Assembly: GCF_900104795.1 (NCBI RefSeq)
Contig: NZ_FNTG01000001.1
Span: 4,216,001 to 4,280,000 of the forward strand
Direction of reading: 5' to 3'
Origin: Burkholderia sp. WP9
GTDB taxonomy: Bacteria > Pseudomonadota > Gammaproteobacteria > Burkholderiales > Burkholderiaceae
Length of the DNA stretch: 64,000 nucleotides
Part shown: positions 27,697 through 36,394 of the stretch, piece by piece
Numbering within the stretch: position 1 is the stretch's first letter
Layout: every line of letters starts with the position of its first letter
Program-made: the position numbers and the translations under genes
The notes under the pieces: generated by a model
Told to the model about the DNA's origin: nothing
The model's database searches: none
What the model saw: only the letters and a program-made list of their open reading frames with translations

Positions 27697-28626
27697 ATGG
27701 ATATTGTACTGTATGCCCTCACTGCGCTCCTCTACGGCGGTTTAGCCGTGGCCGGCTGGCGCTCGCACCGGCACGCCGCCGTGCGCCCCATGCTCGAAAG
27801 CGTGCCGGCGGTGCCGGCCGCCGCGGCGCCTCTGCCGGCACCGCCGGCCGCTTCGGGCATGAGCGGCTCGGGCCGCGCGCTGCTGTTCGTGGCGCTGCTC
27901 GCTCACGGCGTACTGCTGCATACCACCATCTTTCCTCAGAACGCGATGGTGTTCGGTTTCGCGTTTGCGCTGTCGGCCATGTTCTGGCTCGGCGCCGGCA
28001 TCTACTGGATCGAGAGTTTTTTCTTTCCGCTCGACGGTCTGCGCCTGCTGGTCTTGCCGCTCGCCTGCATCGCTTCCTTGTTGCCGCTGGCGTTCAACGG
28101 CGTGCGCGTGCTGCCGTATTCCGCCGCGCCAATGTTCAAGCTGCATTTTCTGATCGCCAATATTGCGTATGGCCTGTTCGCGATCGCGGCGCTGCACGCA
28201 GTTCTGATGCTGCTGGTCGAGCGGCGTCTGCATGCCATGCGCGGTGGCATTGCCCAGCGGCATACGGCCGCGGCGGGCAACGGCTGGCTGTCGAGCTGGC
28301 TCGATACGCTGCCGCCGCTCCTCACGCTGGAGAAACTGCTGTTCCGGCTGATCGGCGCGGGTTTTGTCCTGCTGACGCTCACGCTCGTGTCAGGCATTCT
28401 GTTCAGCGAGCAACTGGTCGACCGTGCGTTGCAACTCGATCACAAGACCGTGTTCGCGATTCTTTCGTGGGTGATGTTCGGCGCGCTGCTGACCGCGCGC
28501 AAGGTTTCCGGCTGGCGCGGCCGTGCGGCATTGCGCTGGGTGCTGGCGTCGTTCGTCGCGCTGTTGCTGGCGTACGTCGGCAGCCGTTTTGTTTTCGAGG
28601 TGCTGTTGCACCGTGCTGTAGTGTGA
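27697..28626 (+). CDS. YpjD/CcsA-like cytochrome c assembly-type membrane protein
   Basis: 309 residues with about eight membrane helices. It matches the CcsA/ResC-related family found next to ffh in many Proteobacteria (YpjD in E. coli). Histidines in membrane loops (LLAHGVLLHT, ALHAVLML, LDHKTVFAILSW) fit haem handling, but the role is unproven. It lies 9 bases before the next gene and forms an operon with the PP0621-like gene and ampD. Confidence 0.88.
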   Translation: MDIVLYALTALLYGGLAVAGWRSHRHAAVRPMLESVPAVPAAAAPLPAPPAASGMSGSGRALLFVALLAHGVLLHTTIFPQNAMVFGFAFALSAMFWLGAGIYWIESFFFPLDGLRLLVLPLACIASLLPLAFNGVRVLPYSAAPMFKLHFLIANIAYGLFAIAALHAVLMLLVERRLHAMRGGIAQRHTAAAGNGWLSSWLDTLPPLLTLEKLLFRLIGAGFVLLTLTLVSGILFSEQLVDRALQLDHKTVFAILSWVMFGALLTARKVSGWRGRAALRWVLASFVALLLAYVGSRFVFEVLLHRAVV

Positions 28627-28635
28627 GCGTGTCCC

Positions 28636-28962
28636 ATGCGACAAATATTTCTGTTGATCCTGTTGTTCATCGTCGGCCAGTGGCTGGTGAAGGCGCTACG
28701 TCGTCATGACGCGCAGGCGTCTCAACGCAGCGGTACCGGCGCCAGTGGCGCCGCGGGTGCGAAAGGCCCGAATGGTTCGAACGGCGGCGCGCGCGCGTCC
28801 GCTCCCGCGCCGGCGCAACTCGCCGAGCCGATGATCCGTTGCGTCGAATGCGGCGTGCACGCGCCGAAAAGCGATTCCGTGGTGGTGGCGGGGCAGCCGT
28901 TCTGCAGCGCCGCGCACGCGCAGCGTCACGGCGCACGACCTACGGGCCGCGACGCTCGATGA
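28636..28962 (+). CDS. PP0621-family small membrane protein with Cys motif
   Basis: 108 residues. An N-terminal membrane helix (IFLLILLFIVGQWLV) is followed by a Gly/Ala-rich linker and CVECG...QPFCSAAHAQRH, a short zinc-binding module. It matches the PP0621 family of unknown role. The stop codon overlaps the ampD start as ATGA. Confidence 0.8.
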   Translation: MRQIFLLILLFIVGQWLVKALRRHDAQASQRSGTGASGAAGAKGPNGSNGGARASAPAPAQLAEPMIRCVECGVHAPKSDSVVVAGQPFCSAAHAQRHGARPTGRDAR

Positions 28963-29555
28963 GCGTCGAGTTCACCGTCGATGCCGACGGTTGGGTCGCT
29001 GCCGCACGCAAACTGCCATCGCCGAATTTCGAAGCGCGGCCCGAAGGGGCCGTGCCGACGCTGATCGTCGTCCACAACATCAGCCTGCCGCCCAACGAGT
29101 TCGGTGGCACCGCGATTGCCGAACTGTTCCTCAACACGCTCGATTGCGACGCTCACCCGTACTACGACTCGCACCTGCGCGGCGTGCGGGTGTCGGCGCA
29201 TTTCGTGATTCATCGAGACGGCGCCCTCGAGCAATTCGTGTCATGCAACGAGCGCGCGTGGCACGCCGGTCCGTCGAATTTTTTCGGCCGCGAGCGTTGC
29301 AATGATTTCTCGATCGGTATCGAGTTGGAAGGCAGTGACACCACGCCTTTCGAAGCGGCGCAATACCGCACGCTCGGCGCGCTTGTGAACGCGCTGAAGG
29401 CGCGCTATCCGGTCGAGGCGCTCGCCGGTCACTCGGATATCGCTCCCGGTCGCAAGACCGATCCTGGGCCGCATTTCGAGTGGCTGCGTCTGCAGCGCGA
29501 CACCTCGCTCAGTGCTCAGTATTTCCCCTATCTCAAGTTTTCCAAAACGCCGTAA
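28959..29555 (+). CDS. ampD: 1,6-anhydro-N-acetylmuramyl-L-alanine amidase
   Basis: 198 residues, an amidase_2 fold enzyme. Zinc ligands are in LIVVHNIS, and in the C-terminal GHSDIAPGRKTDPG. It frees the peptide from anhydro-muropeptides in the cytoplasm during wall recycling; loss induces AmpC-type beta-lactamases in many species. The start at 28959 is fixed by the ATGA overlap and the family N-terminus. Confidence 0.95.
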   Translation: MSVEFTVDADGWVAAARKLPSPNFEARPEGAVPTLIVVHNISLPPNEFGGTAIAELFLNTLDCDAHPYYDSHLRGVRVSAHFVIHRDGALEQFVSCNERAWHAGPSNFFGRERCNDFSIGIELEGSDTTPFEAAQYRTLGALVNALKARYPVEALAGHSDIAPGRKTDPGPHFEWLRLQRDTSLSAQYFPYLKFSKTP

Positions 29556-29584
29556 CGACCCTTTCGCGACTTCGCGTGATGCGA

Positions 29585-29611
29585 GGAGAGCAAGGCGCCG
29601 CCTTGTTCTCC
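29585..29611 (+). terminator. Hairpin downstream of ampD
   Basis: An 11-bp stem (GGAGAGCAAGG with CCTTGTTCTCC, one G-T pair) with loop CGCCG, 30 bases past the ampD stop. No T-tract follows, so it may slow decay or need a factor to terminate. Confidence 0.45.
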
Positions 29612-29683
29612 GGGGAGTCGGCTGCGCGCCTTGTTCGCGTTGCGCTATCCAAAAGTCAAGACTTCGAAAGCAAATAAAACGAT

Positions 29684-29711
29684 TTGACCTGTCTCGAATC
29701 TCCACTATACT
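29684..29711 (+). promoter_or_regulatory. Sigma70-type promoter of nrdA
   Basis: TTGACC (29684-29689), a 16-base spacer and TATACT (29706-29711). Confidence 0.65.
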
Positions 29712-29747
29712 TGGTGCCAGAAATTCGGTTCTGCACTACATCTTGTG
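29703..29747 (+). promoter_or_regulatory. Pair of NrdR-like boxes in the nrdA promoter
   Basis: CACTATACTTGGTG (29703-29716, covering the -10) and CACTACATCTTGTG (29734-29747). They match 10 and 11 of 14 positions of the NrdR-type pattern CACAATATATTGTG as I recall it, and lie 31 bp apart, three helical turns, which is the known spacing of NrdR box pairs. NrdR represses ribonucleotide reductase genes when dATP is high. Confidence 0.65.
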
Positions 29748-29753
29748 TTCGGC

Positions 29754-29798
29754 TGTGCATAACCGTGTGAATAACTGAGTGCATAACCGAGTGTATAA
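29754..29798 (-). promoter_or_regulatory. Four DnaA-box-like 9-mers at an exact 12-bp period
   Basis: Read on the minus strand: TTATGCACA (29754-29762) and TTATTCACA (29766-29774) match TTATNCACA perfectly; TTATGCACT (29778-29786) and TTATACACT (29790-29798) have one mismatch each. All face the same way. DnaA is known to control nrdAB in E. coli. Confidence 0.6.
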
Positions 29799-30106
29799 GT
29801 CCGCGGCGCCCCGCTCCCGAGCATGGCGCCGCAAGCATTCCAGGCAGCGAAAAAAATTCCTGTGGCGCGGCCGGATTGACCACCGGCGGCATCCAGAAAA
29901 CATTCAGGAAAAGGGCTCAGCCAGTGATCGCGACACACACGACGAAGACCGTTATCAATTCGAATCAGGCTTCATCGCTGTCGCATCCCGCCACCCGGCT
30001 TAGCCGGCCTTTTTCCTGCACCCCATCGCTTGCGCACGCGGCGGCGCAGCGTTCGTTTTAATCCGCGGATCTTCCCGCAACATTTCCAGGACCAGGAGCT
30101 TTGCAC

Positions 30107-33100
30107 ATGCAAACCACCGACAACGTGACGACCCGGTATGAGGGCTCACCGACTGGCCAGGCCTTCGGCCAGGCACAAGGCGCACAAGCGCTCGCGCCGC
30201 AAGCGACCTTCGCCGACTACAAGGTGATCCGTCGTAACGGCAGCGTCGTGTCGTTCGAACCGTCGAAAATCGCCATCGCCGTGACGAAGGCATTTCTGGC
30301 CGTCAACGGTGGTCAAGGCGCCGCGTCGGCGCGTGTGCGCGAGCTGGTCGAACAACTCACGCAGAACGTGGTGCGCGCACTCGTGCGCAGCCGCCCGAAC
30401 GGCGGCACGTTCCATATCGAAGACATTCAGGATCAGGTCGAACTCGCGCTGATGCGCGGCGGCGAACACAACGTCGCACGTGCGTACGTGCTGTATCGCG
30501 AGAAGCGCACGCAGGCTCGCGGCCATGACGAGCAGGTGGCCGCCAGCGCGCCGGGCCTGAACGTCACGGACAACGGCGTGACGCGTCCGCTCGATCTGGC
30601 TGCGCTGCGCGGCGTCATCGAACTGGCTTGCTCGAATCTGGGCGACGCCGTGAGCGCCGATCCGATCATCGCGGAAACGGTCAAGAATCTGTACGACGGC
30701 GTGCCGATGAGCCAGGTCTACGACTCGGCCATCCTGGCTGCCCGCACCATGATCGAAAAGGACCCGGCTTACAGCCAGGTCACCGCCCGCATCCTGCTGC
30801 ACACCATTCGCCGCGAGATCCTCGAAGAGGAAGTCACGCAAACGGAAATGGGCGAGCGTTACGCCGAATATTTCCCGCAGTTCATCAAGCGCGGCGTGCA
30901 AGCCGAGCTGCTCGACGACAAGCTGCTGCAGTTCGACCTGAAGCGCCTCGGCGCAGCACTCGACAACAACCGCGACCTGCAATTCGGCTACCTCGGTCTG
31001 CAAACGCTGTACGACCGCTACTTCCTGCATCACGACGGTGTGCGCATCGAAATGCCGCAGGCATTCTTTATGCGTGTCGCGATGGGTCTGTCGCTCAACG
31101 AGATCGACCGTGAAGCGCGCGCGATCGAGTTTTACAACGTGCTGTCGAGCTTCGACTTCATGTCGTCCACGCCCACGCTGTTCAACTCGGGCACCCGCCG
31201 CTCGCAACTGTCGTCGTGCTACCTGACTACGGTCGACGACGACCTCGACGGCATCTACGAAGCACTGAAGGAAAACGCGCTGCTGTCGAAGTTCGCCGGC
31301 GGTCTGGGCAACGACTGGACGCGCGTGCGTGCTTTGGGCTCGCACATCAAGGGCACCAATGGCAAGTCGCAAGGCGTCGTGCCGTTCCTGAAGGTTGTCA
31401 ACGACACGGCAGTCGCCGTGAACCAGGGCGGCAAGCGCAAGGGCGCGGTGTGCGCGTACCTGGAAACGTGGCACCTGGACATCGAGGAATTCCTCGAGCT
31501 GCGCAAGAACACCGGCGACGACCGTCGTCGCACGCACGACATGAACACGGCGAACTGGATTCCCGACCTGTTCATGAAGCGCGTGATGGAAGGCGGCGAC
31601 TGGACGCTGTTCTCGCCGTCCACCTGCCCGGACCTGCACGACAAGTTCGGCGCCGAGTTCGAAACGGCATACACGGCTTACGAAGACAAGGTCGCGCGCG
31701 GCGAGATCAAGCTGTTCAAGAAGATCCCGGCGGCGCAACTGTGGCGCAAGATGCTGGGCATGCTGTTCGAAACCGGCCACCCGTGGATCACGTTCAAGGA
31801 TCCGTGCAATGTGCGCTCGCCGCAACAGCACGTCGGCGTCGTCCACTCGTCGAACCTGTGCACGGAAATCACGCTCAACACCAGCGACGCCGAAATCGCC
31901 GTCTGCAACCTGGGCTCCGTGAACCTCGTCGCCCACCTGAAGGAACAGGCCGACGGCACGCTCGTGCTCGACCACGACAAGCTCAAGCGCACCGTCAGCG
32001 TGGCGATGCGCATGCTCGACAACGTGATCGACATCAACTACTACGCGGTCGCCAAGGCACGTAACTCGAACCTGAAGCACCGTCCGGTCGGCATGGGCAT
32101 CATGGGCTTCCAGGACTGCCTGCATCTGCTGCGCACGCCGTACGCGTCGGAAGAAGCGGTCAAGTTCGCGGACACGTCGATGGAAGCGGTTTGCTACTAC
32201 GCTTACTACGCGTCGACGGAACTGGCGCAGGAACGTGGCCGTTACTCGAGCTACCGTGGCTCGCTGTGGGATCGCGGCATCCTCCCGCAAGACTCGGTGA
32301 AGCTGCTGGAGCAAGCGCGCGGCGGTTATGTCGAAGTCGATTCGAGCGAGTCGATGGACTGGACCGAACTGCGTTCGCGCATTGCCCAGTACGGCATGCG
32401 CAACTCGAACTGCGTCGCGATCGCGCCGACGGCGACGATCTCGAACATCATCGGCGTGTCGGCCTGCATCGAACCGACCTTCCAGAACCTGTATGTGAAG
32501 TCGAATCTGTCGGGCGAATTCACGGTGGTCAACGACTACCTGGTGCGCGACCTGAAGGCGCGCGGTCTGTGGGACGAAGTGATGGTCGCCGACCTGAAGT
32601 ACTTCGACGGCACGCTCTCGCGCATCGACCGTATTCCGGCCGACCTGCGCGCGATCTACGCCACCGCGTTCGAAGTCGATCCGAAGTGGCTGGTCGAAGC
32701 AGCGTCGCGTCGTCAGAAGTGGATCGACCAGGCGCAGTCGCTGAACATTTACATGGGCGGCGCGTCGGGTAAGAAGCTCGACGAGATCTACAAGCTCGCC
32801 TGGGTGCGCGGTCTGAAGACTACGTACTACCTCCGCACGATGGCGGCGACGCACGTCGAGAAATCGACGGTGGCGCACGGCGCGCTGAACGCGGTGAGCT
32901 CGGGTGGCGGCGAAGGTTCGGGCGGTGCAGCGGGCGGCGCGGCAGGTGGTTTCGGTGCGAACAATGGCGCGGCTGGCGGTGCCGCAGGTGGCTTTCAGGC
33001 TGCAGCGGCCACGCCAGCAGTCGCGGTTGAAGCAGCGCCGGAAGCGGATGGTCCGGTGTGCATGATGCGTCCGGGCGACCCTGGCTTCGACGAGTGCGAA

Positions 33101-33112
33101 GCTTGTCAGTAA
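30107..33112 (+). CDS. nrdA: Class Ia ribonucleoside-diphosphate reductase, alpha subunit
   Basis: 1001 residues. An N-terminal ATP-cone (about 35-130, with VIRRNGSVVSFEPSKI) for allosteric dATP sensing is followed by the catalytic barrel, with NLCTEI carrying a catalytic Cys and the active-site loop around NSNCVAIAPTATISNI. The C-terminus ends CEACQ (C997, C1000), the swinging redox pair. Between the barrel and this tail is an unusually long Gly/Ala-rich linker (about 931-981). It reduces NDPs to dNDPs with NrdB. CAGGAG lies 7 bases before the ATG at 30107; a TTG two codons earlier is less likely. E. coli NrdA has 761 residues. Confidence 0.97.
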   Translation: MQTTDNVTTRYEGSPTGQAFGQAQGAQALAPQATFADYKVIRRNGSVVSFEPSKIAIAVTKAFLAVNGGQGAASARVRELVEQLTQNVVRALVRSRPNGGTFHIEDIQDQVELALMRGGEHNVARAYVLYREKRTQARGHDEQVAASAPGLNVTDNGVTRPLDLAALRGVIELACSNLGDAVSADPIIAETVKNLYDGVPMSQVYDSAILAARTMIEKDPAYSQVTARILLHTIRREILEEEVTQTEMGERYAEYFPQFIKRGVQAELLDDKLLQFDLKRLGAALDNNRDLQFGYLGLQTLYDRYFLHHDGVRIEMPQAFFMRVAMGLSLNEIDREARAIEFYNVLSSFDFMSSTPTLFNSGTRRSQLSSCYLTTVDDDLDGIYEALKENALLSKFAGGLGNDWTRVRALGSHIKGTNGKSQGVVPFLKVVNDTAVAVNQGGKRKGAVCAYLETWHLDIEEFLELRKNTGDDRRRTHDMNTANWIPDLFMKRVMEGGDWTLFSPSTCPDLHDKFGAEFETAYTAYEDKVARGEIKLFKKIPAAQLWRKMLGMLFETGHPWITFKDPCNVRSPQQHVGVVHSSNLCTEITLNTSDAEIAVCNLGSVNLVAHLKEQADGTLVLDHDKLKRTVSVAMRMLDNVIDINYYAVAKARNSNLKHRPVGMGIMGFQDCLHLLRTPYASEEAVKFADTSMEAVCYYAYYASTELAQERGRYSSYRGSLWDRGILPQDSVKLLEQARGGYVEVDSSESMDWTELRSRIAQYGMRNSNCVAIAPTATISNIIGVSACIEPTFQNLYVKSNLSGEFTVVNDYLVRDLKARGLWDEVMVADLKYFDGTLSRIDRIPADLRAIYATAFEVDPKWLVEAASRRQKWIDQAQSLNIYMGGASGKKLDEIYKLAWVRGLKTTYYLRTMAATHVEKSTVAHGALNAVSSGGGEGSGGAAGGAAGGFGANNGAAGGAAGGFQAAAATPAVAVEAAPEADGPVCMMRPGDPGFDECEACQ

Positions 33113-33854
33113 GTAGCGGGCAAGCAGCAGGACCGCTGCTTGCTGACGGGTAGTAGGTAATGACCCGCATGCAGCGAGCAGCGAAGCAGATGGAAGAGAA
33201 GTAGAAGTGAAGTGGAAGTGAAGTAGATGAGCGGCGCAGCGAGTGAAACAGGAAGCGCGCCGCTCATCGCAACGCAGCGAAGCAGCGCAGGTCACTGAAG
33301 CCGTGACGCGGTCATCGTGACCCGGCCATCGTGACGCGGTCAATCGGCAGTCAGCAGTCGGCAGCACCAGACGAAGCGCGCGACACAGTGCGCGCAGCAA
33401 ACGCTTCGATCGATGGGTCGATCAACGCAGCCGGCCCGATGCATCGCTCGACATGGCATTGAACTTCACCTCGCCAGCACTGACGAAGCAGCAGATGCGA
33501 GGCACATGCGAAGCACACGCAGGGCAAGCGGGAAGCAAGCGCGGGCCACCGCGACGAGTAACGCGACGAGCCACGCAAGTGAGCAGTCAGCAATCGCAAG
33601 ACGCTACAAGCACGCTCCGCAATACAGATAGATAGAGCAGCGAAACGTCGCATCGACACGTTGCTCTTCGAGCTCGCGAAGCACCTCGACGACACTCGTT
33701 CAACACGCTTCACATGAGGTGACGCACACACTCTGTTGAACAAAGTGTTGTATGAACGTAGCAACGCGAATCGAAAACAGGATTTTTCATCAGCGAACTC
33801 TTTTATCGCTCGTGAAAAGATGGTACAAACCGTTCTAAATTGATGGTGACATTT
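33113..33854. other. nrdA-nrdB intergenic region, low-complexity
   Basis: A 0.74-kb spacer with no gene. It opens with a 9-bp hairpin (33120-33143), then an AAGT/GAAG-rich purine stretch (about 33187-33228) and short direct repeats of the type CATCGTGAC-CGG (about 33300-33345). Near nrdB are an 8-bp inverted repeat GTTCAACA / TGTTGAAC (33698-33705, 33734-33741) and an AT-richer leader that should carry an nrdB promoter. Confidence 0.6.
33120..33143 (+). terminator. Hairpin just after nrdA
   Basis: GCAAGCAGC pairs perfectly with GCTGCTTGC around a 6-base loop, 8 bases after the nrdA stop. No T-tract follows. Confidence 0.45.
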
Positions 33855-35081
33855 ATGCTCAACTGGGATGACGAGATCACTGCCGTAACTCCCTCGAGCG
33901 CTACGCAACAGAATGTGTTGCGCAACGCTGCGGGATCGGCTGTCGGTTCGCAAGTCGGAACGCGTTCCGCTCCTCATGCTCCCTCGGCTCAAGACGTATT
34001 CGCGAACGACATTGCTGTCGCTCCCGTCGCTCATGCTGCTACCGGAACGGCTGCCGTTTCGGAAGCGCGAGTCAACGTCGCCGACAAGCGCATCATCAAC
34101 GGCCAGACCGACGTCAATCAGTTGGTGCCGTTCAAATACAAGTGGGCTTGGGAAAAGTATCTGGCTGGTTGTGCCAACCACTGGATGCCGCAAGAAGTGA
34201 ACATGTCGCGCGACATCGCCCTCTGGAAAGACCCGAACGGTCTGACCGAAGACGAGCGCCGCATCGTCAAGCGCAACCTGGGCTTCTTCGTGACGGCCGA
34301 TTCCCTCGCCGCCAACAATATCGTGCTGGGCACCTACCGCCACATCACGGCGCCCGAATGCCGCCAGTTCCTGCTGCGCCAGGCGTTCGAAGAGGCGATC
34401 CACACGCACGCCTACCAGTACATCGTCGAATCGCTGGGCCTCGACGAAGGCGAAATCTTCAACGCGTATCACGAGGTCTCCTCGATCCGCGCGAAAGACG
34501 AATTCCTGATTCCGTACATCCACGTGCTGACCGATCCGGCCTTCAAGACCGGCACGCTCGAGGCAGACCAGACGCTGCTGCGCTCGCTGATCGTGTTCGC
34601 CTGTGTGATGGAAGGCCTGTTCTTCTACGTCGGCTTTACCCAGATCCTGGCGCTGGGTCGCCAGAACAAGATGACCGGCGCGGCGGAACAGTACCAGTAC
34701 ATCCTGCGCGACGAGTCGATGCACTGCAACTTTGGCATCGACCTGATCAACCAGATCAAACTCGAAAACCCGCAACTCTGGACGGCTGAATTCCGCGCGG
34801 AAATCCGCGAGATCTTCCAGCAGGCAGTCGAACTCGAATATCGTTACGCAGAAGACACGATGCCGCGCGGGGTGCTCGGCCTCAATGCGTCGATGTTCAA
34901 GAGCTACCTGCGCTTCATCTGCAACCGCCGTTGCCAGCAGATCGGTCTCGATCCGCTGTACCCGAACGAGGAAAACCCGTTCCCGTGGATGAGCGAGATG
35001 ATCGACCTGAAGAAGGAACGCAACTTCTTCGAGACGCGAGTGATCGAATATCAGACTGGCGGCGCGCTGACCTGGGAGTGA
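33855..35081 (+). CDS. nrdB: Ribonucleoside-diphosphate reductase, beta subunit
   Basis: 408 residues. The diiron ligands are visible: D in [25 protein letters not shown] in [12 protein letters not shown], and RDESMH. It generates the tyrosyl radical used by NrdA. The first 75 residues, before [17 protein letters not shown], are an Ala/Ser/Val-rich extension not present in E. coli NrdB (376 aa). The ATG at 33855 (MLNWDDEI) with GGTGAC upstream was chosen over an ATG four codons earlier. It ends with QTGGALTWE, near the NrdA-binding tail. Confidence 0.96.
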   Translation: MLNWDDEITAVTPSSATQQNVLRNAAGSAVGSQVGTRSAPHAPSAQDVFANDIAVAPVAHAATGTAAVSEARVNVADKRIINGQTDVNQLVPFKYKWAWEKYLAGCANHWMPQEVNMSRDIALWKDPNGLTEDERRIVKRNLGFFVTADSLAANNIVLGTYRHITAPECRQFLLRQAFEEAIHTHAYQYIVESLGLDEGEIFNAYHEVSSIRAKDEFLIPYIHVLTDPAFKTGTLEADQTLLRSLIVFACVMEGLFFYVGFTQILALGRQNKMTGAAEQYQYILRDESMHCNFGIDLINQIKLENPQLWTAEFRAEIREIFQQAVELEYRYAEDTMPRGVLGLNASMFKSYLRFICNRRCQQIGLDPLYPNEENPFPWMSEMIDLKKERNFFETRVIEYQTGGALTWE

Positions 35082-35524
35082 TCCGGGTTCGTGCTGCAGA
35101 TGCATTCTTTGATGGGGATGCCGTTGGCTTGGGCCGCGGCAATTTTGGCTAGGAGCAGAACCGCCTGATGCAAAGCATGCCCGGTGCGCCGCGTGCCTTC
35201 GCGGCCCACAACTATGACAGGCACTTTGCGAACCCTTCAGTGGGATGGGCAAACTTCCCCCCGGAAAAAGCCGCTGGCGCGATCGCCGGCGGCTCGATCA
35301 AGCAATTGCCGGCGTTGAGTATCAACGCCGATCAGATCTGGCGCGCGGTGCCTTGTGGCACGGCGCGCCTTACCGCATTCATTAGCGTAAGCGCGCAGCA
35401 CCTGCGTACGCCGATGAATAGCCCGCTTCGTAGCGCGCGCCCTGAGAAGCGTCCGCGGGAAGCGGGTTTTGACGAAGGGTGTAGTTTGAACTGACTCTCA
35501 TCTGAAAACCTGAAGGAGAAAATG
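35082..35524. other. Intergenic region between nrdB and the histone-like gene
   Basis: About 0.44 kb with no convincing gene. It contains a 9-bp hairpin with a 3-base loop, CGGCGTTGA-GTA-TCAACGCCG (35310-35330), and a second GC-rich imperfect hairpin at about 35341-35368. Neither has a T-tract. Confidence 0.5.
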
Positions 35525-36142
35525 ATGGCAACTATCAAGAAAGCGGCTGCTAAGAAGCCCGCAGCAAAGAAGGCTGCTCCGGCTAAGAAGGCCGCACCGG
35601 CAAAGAAAGTCGCAGTGAAGAAGGTTGCAGCGAAGAAGGCAGCACCGGCTAAGAAGGTTGCAGCGAAGAAAGCTGCGCCGGCCAAGAAGGTCGCCGCCAA
35701 GAAAGTCGCTGTGAAGAAGGTTGCGGCTAAGAAGGTTGCAGCGAAGAAGGCGCCGGCCAAGAAGGCAGCGCCGGCTAAGAAAGCCGCAGTGAAGAAGGTT
35801 GCAGCAAAGAAGGCAGCGCCGGCCAAGAAGGCTGCAGCGAAGAAGGCTGCACCGGCTAAAAAGGCTGCTGCCAAGAAGGCTGCGCCTGCGAAAAAGGCTG
35901 CTGCTAAAAAGGCTGCGCCCGCGAAAAAGGCTGCCGCTAAAAAGGCTGCGCCTGCCAAGAAGGCTGCCGCGAAGAAGGCCGCTGCTCCTGCCAAGAAGGC
36001 TGCCCCTGCGAAGAAGGCTGTCGCCAAGAAGGCGGCTCCTGCACCCGCTGCGACTTCTGTCTCGAGCGCACCGGCGGCGACGGTGAAGACCGCGCTGAAC
36101 CCGGCAGCGGCATGGCCGTTCCCGACGGGCAGCCGTCCGTAA
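35525..36142 (+). CDS. Histone H1-like Lys/Ala/Pro repeat DNA-binding protein
   Basis: 205 residues, about 165 of which are short repeats of the type KKAAPA, KKVAA and KKAAA, ending in a non-repetitive tail (VSSAPAATVKTALNPAAAWPF). This is the eukaryotic H1 C-terminal-like composition of HctB/AlgP-type bacterial proteins, which coat DNA non-specifically. AAGGAG lies 6 bases before the second of two adjacent ATGs, which I take as the start. Repeats make its length prone to change by slippage between strains. Confidence 0.9.
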   Translation: MATIKKAAAKKPAAKKAAPAKKAAPAKKVAVKKVAAKKAAPAKKVAAKKAAPAKKVAAKKVAVKKVAAKKVAAKKAPAKKAAPAKKAAVKKVAAKKAAPAKKAAAKKAAPAKKAAAKKAAPAKKAAAKKAAPAKKAAAKKAAPAKKAAAKKAAAPAKKAAPAKKAVAKKAAPAPAATSVSSAPAATVKTALNPAAAWPFPTGSRP

Positions 36143-36184
36143 GCCGTAGAAGTACTTCGGCACGTCGTATCGTGTGTCGATGAT

Positions 36185-36221
36185 CGAGTAGCGCTTCAGC
36201 AGCATGACCAAGCGCTACTCG
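36185..36221. repeat. Perfect 12-bp inverted repeat in the 3' region of the histone-like gene
   Basis: CGAGTAGCGCTT and AAGCGCTACTCG around a 13-base loop, just before the terminator. It probably forms a stable mRNA 3' stem. Confidence 0.6.
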
Positions 36222-36229
36222 GTCAGGGT

Positions 36230-36264
36230 CCCGTTGCCGGGTTTCTGGCGACGGGATTTTTTTT
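36230..36264 (+). terminator. Terminator of the histone-like gene
   Basis: CCCGTTGCC pairs with GGCGACGGG (one G-T pair) around an 8-base loop, followed by A and T8. Confidence 0.9.
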
Positions 36265-36313
36265 GCCCCGGTGAAGGCGCCGGCTACGAGAAGCGCTTCA
36301 AAATCCGCAGGCG

Positions 36314-36346
36314 AAAAAAAACGCATGCACAGGGGAGGGCATGCGT
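36314..36346 (-). terminator. Terminator of the SlyB-like lipoprotein gene
   Basis: On the minus strand ACGCATG pairs with CATGCGT around a 12-base loop and is followed by eight T. Confidence 0.85.
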
Positions 36347-36394
36347 GTGAGGTCGCCGCGGCGGCGTAAAGCCTCGCCGCGCGAGAGGGGAAAC

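Larger units (their letters stand above)
29556..30106. other. Regulatory leader between ampD and nrdA
   Basis: About 0.55 kb without a gene. It contains a hairpin at 29585-29611, the nrdA promoter, two NrdR-like boxes, four DnaA-box-like sites and a leader of almost 390 bases before the nrdA ATG. Confidence 0.75.

Noticed and set aside
30146..33400. A very long open frame (over 1000 codons) antisense to nrdA
   Set aside because: It is the shadow of a GC-rich, strongly biased coding sequence; its product is rich in His/Arg/Val without any domain. nrdA on the other strand is certain.
35168..35494. Open frame between nrdB and the histone-like gene
   Set aside because: No ribosome-binding site, mixed composition, and hairpins within it; treated as intergenic.
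35525..36142. CRISPR-like regular repeats
   Set aside because: The repeats are in-frame Lys/Ala/Pro codons of a histone-like protein, with no spacers. No CRISPR array was seen anywhere in the window.
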